Notes under the pieces: generated by a model
Database searches by the model: none
What the model saw: the letters and a program-made list of their open reading frames with translations, nothing else
Told to the model about the DNA's origin: nothing
Assembly: GCA_038330095.1 (NCBI GenBank)
Contig: JBBQNQ010000029.1
Location: 1 to 32,471 of the forward strand
Reading direction: 5' to 3'
Length of the DNA: 32,471 bases
Source: JBBPZA01 sp038330095
GTDB lineage: Bacteria; Actinomycetota; Thermoleophilia; Solirubrobacterales; Solirubrobacteraceae
In this document: positions 8,118 to 14,873 of the stretch, in pieces
Layout: every line of letters begins with the position of its first letter
Position numbering within the stretch: position 1 is the first letter of the stretch
Made by a program: the position numbers and the translations under genes

Positions 8118-9311
8118 TTGAGCACGTCCGTCACCACCTCCGGCGCCGAGCTTCAACGGCGCATCAAGGAGCAGGTCCCGGAGATCGACCCCACCGACGC
8201 GCGCGAGCAGGCCGCCGACGGCGCGGTGCTCGTCGACGTGCGCGAGACCGAGGAGTTCGAGGCGGGCCACATCCCCGGCGCGAAGCACGTCCCGCGCGGC
8301 TATCTCGAGACCCGCATCGAGAACGCGGTCCCCGACCGCTCCCAGCACGTGATCCTCTACTGCGCCTCGGGCAACCGCTCGGCGTTTGCGGCTCGCACAC
8401 TGCTCGAGGACCTGGGCTACGACAACGTCGAGTCCCTGCGCGGCGGCGTCACGCTGTGGAAGGACCGCGGCTACGAGGTCGAGGTCCCGAAGGCCCTCAC
8501 GAAGGAGCAGCGCGAGCGCTACTCGCGCCACCTCCTGATCACTGAAGTGGGGGTCGAGGGCCAGCAGAAGCTGCTCGACGCCAAGGTGCTGCTGCTCGGC
8601 GCCGGCGGCCTGGGCTCGCCGGCCGCGCTCTACCTCGCCGCCGCCGGCGTCGGCACGCTCGGCATCGTCGACAACGACACCGTCGACCTCTCCAACCTTC
8701 AGCGTCAGGTCATCCACGACACCGATCGCATCGGCGTGCCGAAGGTCGACTCCGCCGAGCAGACCATCCGTGCGCTCAACCCCGACGTCGAGGTCGTCAA
8801 GTACCCCGTGCGCCTCGACGCCTCCAACATCATGGAGATCCTGCCGGGCTACGACGTCGTGGTCGACGGGCTGGACAACTTCCCGACGCGCTACCTGCTG
8901 AACGACGCCTCCGTGCGCCTGCAGATCCCGGTGGTCTCCGCCGCCATCCTGGGCTTCGAGGGCCAGCTCTCGGTGTTCAAGCCCTACGACGGGCCGTGCT
9001 ACCGCTGCCTGTTTCCCGAGCCACCGCCTGCCGAGCTCGCTCCGAGCTGCGGTGCCAACGGCGTGCTGGGAGTGCTCCCGGGAACCATGGGGCTGTTGCA
9101 GGCGACTGAAGTGGTCAAGCTCATCATCGGCGAGGGCGACCCGCTGGTCGGTCGCCTGCTGCTCTACGACGCGCTGGCGGCGAGCTTCCAGACGGTGCGC
9201 GTGCACCGCGACCCCGACTGCCCCATCTGCTCGCGCGACCCCTCGGACATCTCGGACGACGAGCTCGGTGTCTTCCCCGACTACGAGGCGTTCTGCGCGG
9301 CGGCCGGGTAG
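8118..9311 (+). CDS. Rhodanese-MoeB/ThiF fusion: sulfur-carrier adenylyltransferase/sulfurtransferase
   Basis: Activates the C-terminal glycine of a ubiquitin-like sulfur carrier (most likely CysO, next gene) as an adenylate and transfers sulfur to it. From the TTG start the protein has 397 residues. Residues about 20-118 form a rhodanese domain with active-site loop YCASGNRSAF (Cys82). Residues about 125-397 form the ThiF/MoeB domain, with the ATP loop LLLGAGGLGSPAA (about 158-170), zinc cysteines CYRC (294, 297) and CPIC (368, 371), and PSCGANG with Cys311. The TTG start is preferred because GGAG (8107-8110) sits 7 bases upstream; a longer ATG reading would run through the predicted promoter. 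Domain order is opposite to mycobacterial MoeZ. It could also serve ThiS or MoaD. Confidence 0.9.
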   Translation: MSTSVTTSGAELQRRIKEQVPEIDPTDAREQAADGAVLVDVRETEEFEAGHIPGAKHVPRGYLETRIENAVPDRSQHVILYCASGNRSAFAARTLLEDLGYDNVESLRGGVTLWKDRGYEVEVPKALTKEQRERYSRHLLITEVGVEGQQKLLDAKVLLLGAGGLGSPAALYLAAAGVGTLGIVDNDTVDLSNLQRQVIHDTDRIGVPKVDSAEQTIRALNPDVEVVKYPVRLDASNIMEILPGYDVVVDGLDNFPTRYLLNDASVRLQIPVVSAAILGFEGQLSVFKPYDGPCYRCLFPEPPPAELAPSCGANGVLGVLPGTMGLLQATEVVKLIIGEGDPLVGRLLLYDALAASFQTVRVHRDPDCPICSRDPSDISDDELGVFPDYEAFCAAAG

Positions 9312-9327
9312 CCTGCGCGGCCGCGCC

Positions 9328-9603
9328 ATGGCTACCGTCCGCATCCCACCCGTGCTGCGCCCTTCGGCGGGCGGCGAGAAGGAGGTCGACGCCGAGGGCA
9401 ACTCGGTCGGCGACGTCCTGCGCTCGCTCGTCGAGCGCCATCCGGAGACCGAGGGCCAGCTGTTCGCGCCCGACGGCGGCCTGAACCGCTACGTCAACGT
9501 CTATCTCAACGACGAGGACGTACGCGTCCTAGACGGCCTGGACACCGCCGTCTCCGAGGCCGACACGCTGGTCATTCTCCCGGCGATGGCGGGCGGCGGC
9601 TGA
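9328..9603 (+). CDS. cysO: CysO-like ubiquitin-fold sulfur carrier protein
   Basis: A 91-residue beta-grasp protein of the MoaD/ThiS/CysO family, starting MATVRIPPVLRP and ending AMAGGG, i.e. with the terminal Gly-Gly required for thiocarboxylate formation. Internal segments LNRYVNVYLNDEDVRVLDGL and DTLVILPAMAGGG match the CysO branch, and the length is close to M. tuberculosis CysO. It starts 16 bases after the rhodanese-MoeB stop and should be cotranscribed. CysM (11613) and Mec (14454) in the same region support CysO rather than ThiS or MoaD. The last 32 bases overlap the convergent membrane-protein gene. Confidence 0.9.
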   Translation: MATVRIPPVLRPSAGGEKEVDAEGNSVGDVLRSLVERHPETEGQLFAPDGGLNRYVNVYLNDEDVRVLDGLDTAVSEADTLVILPAMAGGG

Positions 9604-10078
9604 CCGGCCGCGAGCCCCGCTCGGCGTCGGCCGGCGCCGGCGCCGGCGGACGGGTCTCGACGCTCGCGGGCGCGCCTCGCGAGCGCCGCACGCGGCGGCG
9701 GCCGCGTTGCTCGCCGCGGTCGCGCTCGAAGCGGGTGCCGATGGTGATCAGCAGGTGGGCCACGCCGAGCACGATGAAGAACGCCGTGGGCGTGCCCTCG
9801 TTCGAGAACCCGAGTACGAACGGTGTGGCGATCAGCACGACGGCGAGGATGTAGTCGAAGACGACGTGCGCGGCCACCGGGACGCTGTCGATGAGGCTCG
9901 TGGGACCCTGGGTGGTGGCGGCCAGGAAGAGGACGACCACGCCGATGATGATCGACGCGGCGGTCGCCGAGCCGACGTCGGTGAACGAGAGCAGGAACGG
10001 TGCGGCGATGAGCAGCGCGGCCGCGACGTACTCGACGGCGCCGTGGACGAAGCGGGGGATGGGGCCTTGGCGGAGCAT
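9572..10078 (-). CDS. Four-helix membrane protein, SPW-repeat-like
   Basis: 168 residues with four hydrophobic helices in two similar halves: HGAVEYVAAALLIAAPFLLSF and AASIIIGVVVLFLA, then HVVFDYILAVVLIATPFVLGF and TAFFIVLGVAHLLITIG (each quoted in part). The two-fold repeat with an APFLLSF/TPFVLGF signature resembles the SPW repeat family. The C-terminal 45 residues are Arg/Pro/Ala-rich and probably cytoplasmic. It overlaps the cysO stop tail-to-tail by 32 bases. Role unknown. A long hairpin lies just upstream (10091-10125). Confidence 0.75.
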   Translation of the reverse strand: MLRQGPIPRFVHGAVEYVAAALLIAAPFLLSFTDVGSATAASIIIGVVVLFLAATTQGPTSLIDSVPVAAHVVFDYILAVVLIATPFVLGFSNEGTPTAFFIVLGVAHLLITIGTRFERDRGEQRGRRRVRRSRGAPASVETRPPAPAPADAERGSRPVSRRPPSPGE

Positions 10079-10090
10079 GGAGGCGCCCTA

Positions 10091-10125
10091 CCCGGGGCGG
10101 TCGCCGCGCAAGCAACCGCCCCGGG
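10091..10125 (-). terminator. Long GC-rich hairpin downstream of the ferritin-like pair
   Basis: Arms CCCGGGGCGGT (10091-10101) and ACCGCCCCGGG (10115-10125) are perfectly complementary. The stem can extend inward across one mismatch by two further pairs, leaving a short loop. It lies 22 bases after the minus-strand ferritin-like stop (10147) and just before the SPW-like start (10078). There is no T-tract, so it may be an attenuator or a non-canonical terminator separating the two genes. Confidence 0.5.
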
Positions 10126-10146
10126 ATTGGGCGTCCGGCCTCTTCC

Positions 10147-10773
10147 CTAGGACTGGATCAGCGGCTGGACCGCCTTGAGCACGGCCGGCATCTCGAGCGG
10201 CTTGTCGAACGCGTCGGGAGCGGGCGCCTCGCCGTTGGCGAGCCGGATCGCGGCCGCGTGGCGCGCCTCGATCTGGACGATCGACCCGGCAGCGGCGAGC
10301 ACGTCCTTGGACGAGATCATCGGCGCGGCGCCGTTGTAGGCGGACACGCCGGTGTCCTCGAGCGTGACCGCGAGCTTGAGGAAGCTCTTCTCGTCCTTCA
10401 CCGGGAAGTTGAAGGTCGGCATCGCCGCAGGCTTGCCGCCGAGCTTCTTCACGGTCGAGGTCAGGGCGTCGACGTGCTGCGATTCCTGGTCGCCAAACGT
10501 CTTCGCGAGCTTCTTCACGGACCCGCTGAGGCCGAGCTTCTGGGCCTTCTTGTAGAACGCGGTCTCCAGGTACTCGAGGGTCAGGGCGTAGTTGACGATG
10601 TCGACGTCGCCCATGTTGCCCTGCGCCAGGGCCTTGGTGACGAACGGCCCCACCGCGGTGGCGCCGTACACGGCGCCGGCAGCGAGCGTCGCCCGCACGA
10701 GGAAGGCGCTACGCGTCAACCCGTCGACCTCCACCTCCTCGAGCTCGGGGATCGCCAGGGTGTTATTCATCAT
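10147..10773 (-). CDS. Ferritin-like (Ferritin_2) diiron protein, exported or membrane-anchored
   Basis: 208 residues. An N-terminal acidic stretch is followed by a signal/anchor helix (about 26-50, LTRSAFLVRATLAAGAVYG), then a four-helix ferritin-like domain. All diiron ligands are visible: Glu in ALTLEYLETAFY, the ExxH in DQESQHVDAL, Glu in TLEDTGVSAY and the ExxH in IEARHAAAI. No Cys lipobox is present. It lies 29 bases after the lipoprotein paralogue at 10803, with an AAGGA ribosome-binding site, and they probably form one operon. Likely binds or oxidises iron, or removes peroxide, outside the membrane; this is inferred from the family. Confidence 0.87.
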   Translation of the reverse strand: MMNNTLAIPELEEVEVDGLTRSAFLVRATLAAGAVYGATAVGPFVTKALAQGNMGDVDIVNYALTLEYLETAFYKKAQKLGLSGSVKKLAKTFGDQESQHVDALTSTVKKLGGKPAAMPTFNFPVKDEKSFLKLAVTLEDTGVSAYNGAAPMISSKDVLAAAGSIVQIEARHAAAIRLANGEAPAPDAFDKPLEMPAVLKAVQPLIQS

Positions 10774-10802
10774 TCTCTAAGTCCTTTCGCAGCTCGGATG
10801 AG

Positions 10803-11504
10803 CTAGCTCGCGATGTACGGCTTGACGGTCTTGAGGACCGTGGCCATGTCGGCGGGCTTGGCGAACGCCCCGTCCGGGGTCGCCGGCATGCCGAGCGCCG
10901 TGTTGAGGGTCGAAGCGTGGCGCGCCTCGACGCTGTGGATGGAGAGGGCCGCTGCGAGGATCTCGGCCGACTTGATGTTGGCCGCCTGGCCGAGGTAGGC
11001 GGCAGCGCCGAGGTTCTCGACCGCCGCCGCGGTGGTCAGGATCTTCTTGGCCCCGCCGTCGATGACGGGCCCGAACTTCGTCTTGGGCTTGGGCGCCGGG
11101 GTGCCGCCGAGCTTCTTGACGACGGCGGTCAGCGCGGCGACGTGCTCCTGCTCGGTCTGGCCGAACTTCTTGGCCAGCTCCGCGGTCGGCTTGTCCTTGA
11201 TCTGGCCGCTCGCGATGACCTCCTTGTAGAACTCGGCCTCCAGGTACTCCAGGGTCAGCGCGTAGTTGACGATCTTCAGATCGCCCGCGTTGGACCCGCC
11301 CTGCGCGCCGGTCGCGGCGGCGCCGCTCGAGGTCGTGTCCTTCTTGTTGTCGCTCCCGCACGCGGCGAGGAGCACAGAGAACGCGCCGGCCGCACCGGCG
11401 CCGCCGACCATCTTGAGGAAGCGCTTGCGCGAGGACGGGTCGCGCGAGAGCCGCTCCATCGCGGTCTCGGACTCACCCCCGGTTCGCTCCTGCACTTCTT
11501 GCAT
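10803..11504 (-). CDS. Ferritin-like (Ferritin_2) diiron lipoprotein with Tat-like signal
   Basis: 233 residues. The signal region SSRKRFLKMVGGAGAAG resembles a twin-arginine motif with Arg-Lys in place of Arg-Arg and is followed by the lipobox LLAAC (Cys about 49). A low-complexity Gly/Ala/Ser/Thr linker precedes the ferritin-like domain, whose ligands are in YALTLEYLEAEFY, EQEHVAAL, AVENLGAAAY and VEARHASTL. It is very similar in segments to the next gene (LKIVNYALTLEYLE versus VDIVNYALTLEYLE), so the two arose by duplication. First gene of the minus-strand pair, divergent from cysM, with GGAAGG upstream as ribosome-binding site; a palindromic operator lies in the shared region. Confidence 0.9.
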   Translation of the reverse strand: MQEVQERTGGESETAMERLSRDPSSRKRFLKMVGGAGAAGAFSVLLAACGSDNKKDTTSSGAAATGAQGGSNAGDLKIVNYALTLEYLEAEFYKEVIASGQIKDKPTAELAKKFGQTEQEHVAALTAVVKKLGGTPAPKPKTKFGPVIDGGAKKILTTAAAVENLGAAAYLGQAANIKSAEILAAALSIHSVEARHASTLNTALGMPATPDGAFAKPADMATVLKTVKPYIAS

Positions 11505-11596
11505 TGGTTGCCTTCCGTTTCGTTGCCTGCTGTCGCTCCGGTGCTGCGGGCGGGCGCCCGAAACGGATCAATCGGGGCAGTGGGTCATTGGTCCAC

Positions 11597-11614
11597 CGCT
11601 ACACTTCGTGAAGT
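11597..11614 (+). promoter_or_regulatory. Palindromic operator/-10 region of cysM
   Basis: CGCTACACTTCGTGAAGT differs from the copy before the rhodanese-MoeB gene (8066-8083) at only two positions and keeps the ACTTC-N2-GAAGT inverted repeat. The predicted -10 is TACACT (11600-11605). Its end is 7 bases before the GTG at 11613, so the transcript would be leaderless and the palindrome's last two bases fall in the start codon. The element also sits upstream of the divergent ferritin-like operon. Confidence 0.62.
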
Positions 11615-12584
11615 GCTGGAAGGTCGCCTCGAGAACCGGCCGTGCGGAGGCCGCTACGGCGACATCGTCCAGGCGATCGGCAACACGCCGCTCGTGGAGC
11701 TCAAGCGCCTGTCACCGCATGCCGGCGTGCGCATCTGGGCAAAGCTCGAGTCCCACAATCCGACGGGCTCCGTGAAGGACCGCGTAGCCCGCGCGATGAT
11801 CGAGGATGCCGAGGAAAAGGGCCTTATCAGGCCCGGCCAGACGATCCTCGAGCCCACCTCGGGCAACACCGGGATCTCGCTGGCCATGATCTGCCGGCGC
11901 AAGGGCTATCCGCTGAAGGTCGTCATGCCCGAGAACGTCACGCCCGAGCGCACCCAGCTGCTGCGCATGTACGGCGCCGACATCATCTACAGCGAGGGCT
12001 CCAAGGGCTCCAACGGCGCGGTCGAGATGGCGCTAAACCTGGCGCAGCGGGATTCGTCGTTCTACATGCCCTACCAGTACGGCAACCAGGCAAATCCCCT
12101 GGCCCACTACAACGGAACAGCGCCCGAGATACTCGAGGAGCTCGACGATGTTGCGGCGTTCGTCGCCGGCCTGGGCACCGGCGGGACGCTGATGGGCAAC
12201 GGGCGGCGCATGCGCGAGGAGCTGGGCGACGCGGTGAAGATCGTTGCCGCCGAGCCCATGCAGGGCGAGCCGGTGCAGGGCCTGCGCTCCCTCGACGACG
12301 GCTTCATCCCGCCGATCATCGATCTGAGCCTGCTCGACCGCAAGATCTTCGTCACCAATCGCGACGCGATCATCTGGACCCGCCGGCTGCTCGACGAGGA
12401 GGGGATCTTCGCGGGTGTCTCCTCCGGCGCCATCGCCTCGATCGCCGTGCGGATCGCCGGCGAGCTCGACGAGGGCAACGTGGTCTTCATCGTCTGCGAC
12501 GACGGGTGGAAGTACCTCTCGTCGGGGATCTACACCAAGCCCGTCGACGAGATTGCCGATCTGGACTCCACCGTCTGGTGGTGA
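11613..12584 (+). CDS. cysM: CysO-dependent cysteine synthase (O-phosphoserine sulfhydrylase)
   Basis: A PLP enzyme of the cysteine synthase family, 323 residues from the GTG start, the same length as M. tuberculosis CysM. Motifs: IGNTPLVEL, the PLP lysine in NPTGSVKDR (Lys55), the PTSGNTGISLAM substrate loop, GLGTGGTLMG, and GIFAGVSSGA. The segment VQGLRSLDDGFIPP aligns with the mycobacterial CysM region holding the arginine that selects O-phosphoserine (here Arg225). The C-terminal GWKYLSSGIYT also matches CysM, so use of thiocarboxylated CysO rather than free sulfide is likely. The GTG is chosen because a -10 ends 7 bases before it and no better start lies near the conserved N-terminus; an upstream in-frame GTG would put the operator inside the gene. 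Confidence 0.9.
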   Translation: MLEGRLENRPCGGRYGDIVQAIGNTPLVELKRLSPHAGVRIWAKLESHNPTGSVKDRVARAMIEDAEEKGLIRPGQTILEPTSGNTGISLAMICRRKGYPLKVVMPENVTPERTQLLRMYGADIIYSEGSKGSNGAVEMALNLAQRDSSFYMPYQYGNQANPLAHYNGTAPEILEELDDVAAFVAGLGTGGTLMGNGRRMREELGDAVKIVAAEPMQGEPVQGLRSLDDGFIPPIIDLSLLDRKIFVTNRDAIIWTRRLLDEEGIFAGVSSGAIASIAVRIAGELDEGNVVFIVCDDGWKYLSSGIYTKPVDEIADLDSTVWW

Positions 12585-12616
12585 TCCGGCCGCGGGGCCG
12601 CGGCGCAGAGGTCACC

Positions 12617-13222
12617 ATGACCGTTTTCCAGCAGCAGCGCCGTCGTCTGCTCGCCGGGGTGGGCATGGGGGTGGCCGGCTCGGCGGTCGGCGTGCTCGCC
12701 GCGTGCGGCTCGGGAGGCGGTGGCTCGGGCTCGAGCGGGGGCGGCTCGCTGACCGGTGCGACGACCGTGCCGCAGCCGCGGGGCACGGGAAGCTCGCCCG
12801 ACGTGGCGATCCTCAACAGCTCACTCGACCTCGAGAACATGGCGATCGCGGCCTACCAGGCCGCCGCGCCGGCCTTGCGGGGCCGGGCGCGGTCAGCGGG
12901 ACAGCGTCTGCTCGAGCAGGAGCGTGAGCACGCCGACGCCCTGGGCGACGCCATCCGCCAGCTCGGCGGCACGCCGAACCAGCCGCGTGCGAGCTACGAG
13001 CTTCCGCCGCTGCGTACGCAGGCGAGCGCGCTGCGTTTCGCGATCCAGGTCGAGAACACGGCGATCGCCGCCTACATCGACTCGCTTCCGCGGCTCGCCA
13101 GCCCCGACCTGCGCGGAACGGCCTCGGCGATCCTGACCGACGAGGCCGAGCACCTGTCGGTCGTGCTCGGTGCGCTTGGGCGCCCACAGCTCACGGGCGC
13201 GTTCGTGACCGGGGCCGTGTAG
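12617..13222 (+). CDS. Ferritin-like diiron lipoprotein with Tat-like signal
   Basis: 201 residues from the ATG preceded by AGAGG. The signal FQQQRRRLLAGVGMGVAGS has consecutive arginines typical of Tat export and ends in the lipobox VLAAC (Cys about 31). A Gly/Ser-rich linker leads to a ferritin-like domain with ligands in LDLENMAIAAY, EQEREHADAL, IQVENTAIAAY and DEAEHLSVV. It follows cysM by 32 bases and precedes a second ferritin-like gene by 2 bases, mirroring the arrangement on the other side of cysM. Probably an extracytoplasmic diiron protein; catalytic role not known. Confidence 0.87.
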   Translation: MTVFQQQRRRLLAGVGMGVAGSAVGVLAACGSGGGGSGSSGGGSLTGATTVPQPRGTGSSPDVAILNSSLDLENMAIAAYQAAAPALRGRARSAGQRLLEQEREHADALGDAIRQLGGTPNQPRASYELPPLRTQASALRFAIQVENTAIAAYIDSLPRLASPDLRGTASAILTDEAEHLSVVLGALGRPQLTGAFVTGAV

Positions 13223-13224
13223 CG

Positions 13225-13845
13225 ATGCGCGAGCGGCTGATCGTCGACGGGGACGCAGATACGGCGCAGGTCGCGCTCTACGAGCGCACGCGTCGCGAGG
13301 CGCTCGGCGACGGTCTGATCGCCGGCGGCGCCGTGCTCTGCGCCTCGGCCATCCCCACATTGCTCGAGGTCGGGCGGGCCTTTGCCGGCACGACCGGCGA
13401 CGACGACGTACAGATCCTGCGCGCCGCGGTGGGCCTCGAGCAGACGGCGGTCGTCGCCTACGGGGCGGCGCTCCAGGGCGCGACGCTGGACCGCCGCTTC
13501 GCGTCGCTCGCGGCGCGGATCCGCGGCCAGGAGCGCGAGCATGCCCGGGCGCTGACCGCTGCGCTGCGCGCCCTCGGCGGCAGCCCGCCCGCCCCGCCGC
13601 GGCCCGCGGACATCCGGGGGCTGGCCGCGCTCAAGACCCAGCGCGAGGTCGCCAACTTCGCCGTCGAGCTCGAGAACATGGCGCTGGCCGCCTATTACCA
13701 GGCCCATCAGAAGCTGCGCAGCGCGAAGCTGCTGCGCACGACCGCGCAGGTCATGGCCAGCGAGGGCCAGCACCTCGTCGTCCTGCGCCAGGCGCTGGGC
13801 CGCGAACCCTTGCCCAACGCGTTCGAGACCGGCACGGCGGCGTGA
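13225..13845 (+). CDS. Ferritin-like diiron protein with hydrophobic segment
   Basis: 206 residues. The N-terminal 30 residues are charged (MRERLIVDGDADTAQ), followed by a hydrophobic stretch (about 30-52, GLIAGGAVLCASAIPTLLE) that could be an internal membrane anchor, then a ferritin-like domain. Ligand motifs are VGLEQTAVVAY, GQEREHARAL, VELENMALAAYY and SEGQHLVVL. It lacks a lipobox. It begins 2 bases after the lipoprotein paralogue and overlaps the plastocyanin-like gene by 4 bases (GTGA), so the three form an operon downstream of cysM. Confidence 0.85.
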   Translation: MRERLIVDGDADTAQVALYERTRREALGDGLIAGGAVLCASAIPTLLEVGRAFAGTTGDDDVQILRAAVGLEQTAVVAYGAALQGATLDRRFASLAARIRGQEREHARALTAALRALGGSPPAPPRPADIRGLAALKTQREVANFAVELENMALAAYYQAHQKLRSAKLLRTTAQVMASEGQHLVVLRQALGREPLPNAFETGTAA

Positions 13846-14189
13846 CACGGGCGCTCGCCACCGTTGTGCTGCTCGCCGCTGCCCTGGCCTTCACCGCCTG
13901 CGGCGGCGACGACAAGGGCGGCGCCCCGAGCGCGCCGCGCAGCGTGACCGTCCCGATCAAGGACTTCAAGTACGCGCCGGCCACCGTCACCGTCCGCCCC
14001 GGAGGTGAGATCCGCTGGGTGAACCGGGACCGCGCCCCGCACACCGCGACCGTCGCGGGCGGCGCGGGCTTGGACACAGGGACCCTGCGTACCGGCGCCT
14101 CCAGGTCCCTAAGCTTCAAGAAGCCCGGCCGGTACGCCTACACGTGCCTGTTCCATCCCTTCATGAAGGGCACCGTAATCGTCAGATAG
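13842..14189 (+). CDS. Plastocyanin-like blue-copper lipoprotein
   Basis: 115 residues. A lipoprotein signal ends in LAFTAC (Cys20), followed by a cupredoxin domain with a complete type 1 copper site: His67 in RAPHTATV, and Cys102, His105 and Met108 in YTCLFHPFM. It should be an outward-facing one-electron carrier. The GTG start overlaps the preceding ferritin-like stop (GTGA). Being cotranscribed with two diiron ferritin-like proteins suggests it exchanges electrons with them or with an iron/copper oxidation process; that link is inference. Confidence 0.9.
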   Translation: MTRALATVVLLAAALAFTACGGDDKGGAPSAPRSVTVPIKDFKYAPATVTVRPGGEIRWVNRDRAPHTATVAGGAGLDTGTLRTGASRSLSFKKPGRYAYTCLFHPFMKGTVIVR

Positions 14190-14197
14190 GAGTTGCC

Positions 14198-14425
14198 GTG
14201 TTCGGTCAAGTCGGAACCCTCGAGATAGTCGTCGTCCTCATAATCGCCCTCATCGTCCTGGGGCCCAAGCGCCTGCCCGAGGTGGCCCGCTCCGTGGGCA
14301 AGGGCGTGCGTGAGATGCGCGACGCGATGAGCGGGGAGGGCGACGACGACGACGATGATGACGACGACGACGACGAGAAGCGCGCCCGGATCGCCAGTGA
14401 GAAGCGCCCGGGCTCGCTGACCTAG
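14198..14425 (+). CDS. tatA: TatA/TatB-family twin-arginine translocase component
   Basis: 75 residues from a GTG with AGGAG upstream. MFGQVGTLEIVVVLIIALIV forms the short membrane helix, followed by the TatA-type hinge LGPKRLPEVARSVGKGV and an amphipathic helix. The tail carries eleven consecutive aspartates (14342-14374) before a basic end. Length and hinge fit TatA. It starts 9 bases after the plastocyanin-like gene, in a region where several neighbours carry Tat-like signals, so a dedicated role in their export is possible. tatB and tatC are not in the window. Confidence 0.88.
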   Translation: MFGQVGTLEIVVVLIIALIVLGPKRLPEVARSVGKGVREMRDAMSGEGDDDDDDDDDDDEKRARIASEKRPGSLT

Positions 14426-14439
14426 GACCAGCCCGCTGC

Positions 14440-14445
14440 TAGCGT
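14440..14445 (+). promoter_or_regulatory. Possible -10 element (TAGCGT) of mec
   Basis: TAGCGT ends 8 bases before the mec ATG and no ribosome-binding site is seen, matching the leaderless pattern at other genes here. No clear -35. Weak prediction. Confidence 0.35.
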
Positions 14446-14453
14446 CGGCGCGC

Positions 14454-14873
14454 ATGCGAATCGCGCGCGAGCACGTCGATGCCATGGTGGCTCACGCGGT
14501 CGAGGAGGCCCCCAACGAATGCTGTGGGATGGTCGCCTCGCACGATGGCGCGGCGGTTCGCGTGTACCGCGCCACCAACGCCGCCGCGAGCCCACGCCGC
14601 TACGAAGTCGACCCCGGCGACCAGTTCCGCATCCAGGAGGAGATCGAGCGCGACGGCCTCGGGCTCGGAGCGATCTACCACTCGCACACGCGCAGCGAGC
14701 CCTATCCGTCCCAGACCGACATCAACCTCGCGCTGACCCCCGACGGGGTCCACGAGCTATGGCCGGGGACGCTGTACCTGATCGTCGGGCTCGCCAGCTC
14801 CGAGCCCGACGTTCGTGGCTTCCGGATCGAGGCTCAGGGCGAGGTGACCGAGGTGGGTCTGGAGGTCGGCTGA
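14454..14873 (+). CDS. mec: CysO-cysteine peptidase (JAB/MPN+ metalloprotease)
   Basis: A zinc metalloprotease of the JAMM family that cleaves cysteine off the C-terminus of CysO-Cys, finishing cysteine synthesis and regenerating CysO. The 139-residue protein has the catalytic Glu22 in PNECCGMV and the zinc motif HSHTRSEPYPSQTD (His76, His78, Ser86, Asp89). It is a single-domain protein, as in M. tuberculosis Mec. Presence in the same region as cysO and cysM supports the assignment. Its stop overlaps the next ATG by one base (TGATG), so the zinc-ribbon protein may be coexpressed. Confidence 0.9.
   Translation: MRIAREHVDAMVAHAVEEAPNECCGMVASHDGAAVRVYRATNAAASPRRYEVDPGDQFRIQEEIERDGLGLGAIYHSHTRSEPYPSQTDINLALTPDGVHELWPGTLYLIVGLASSEPDVRGFRIEAQGEVTEVGLEVG

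Noticed and set aside
8058..9401. A 447-codon minus-strand open frame
   Set aside because: Antisense shadow of the rhodanese-MoeB gene and cysO; composition is low-complexity and no motif is present.
9328..9603. ThiS or MoaD assignment
   Set aside because: No thiamine or molybdopterin genes are near, while cysM and mec are; CysO fits better. A dual role is not excluded.
10917..11612. N-terminal extension of CysM by 232 codons
   Set aside because: It would be antisense to the ferritin-like lipoprotein and would swallow the palindromic promoter.
12586..12602. Self-complementary CCGCGG-rich stretch after cysM as a terminator
   Set aside because: The palindromes leave no usable loop and the next gene is 32 bases from the stop, so read-through is more likely.
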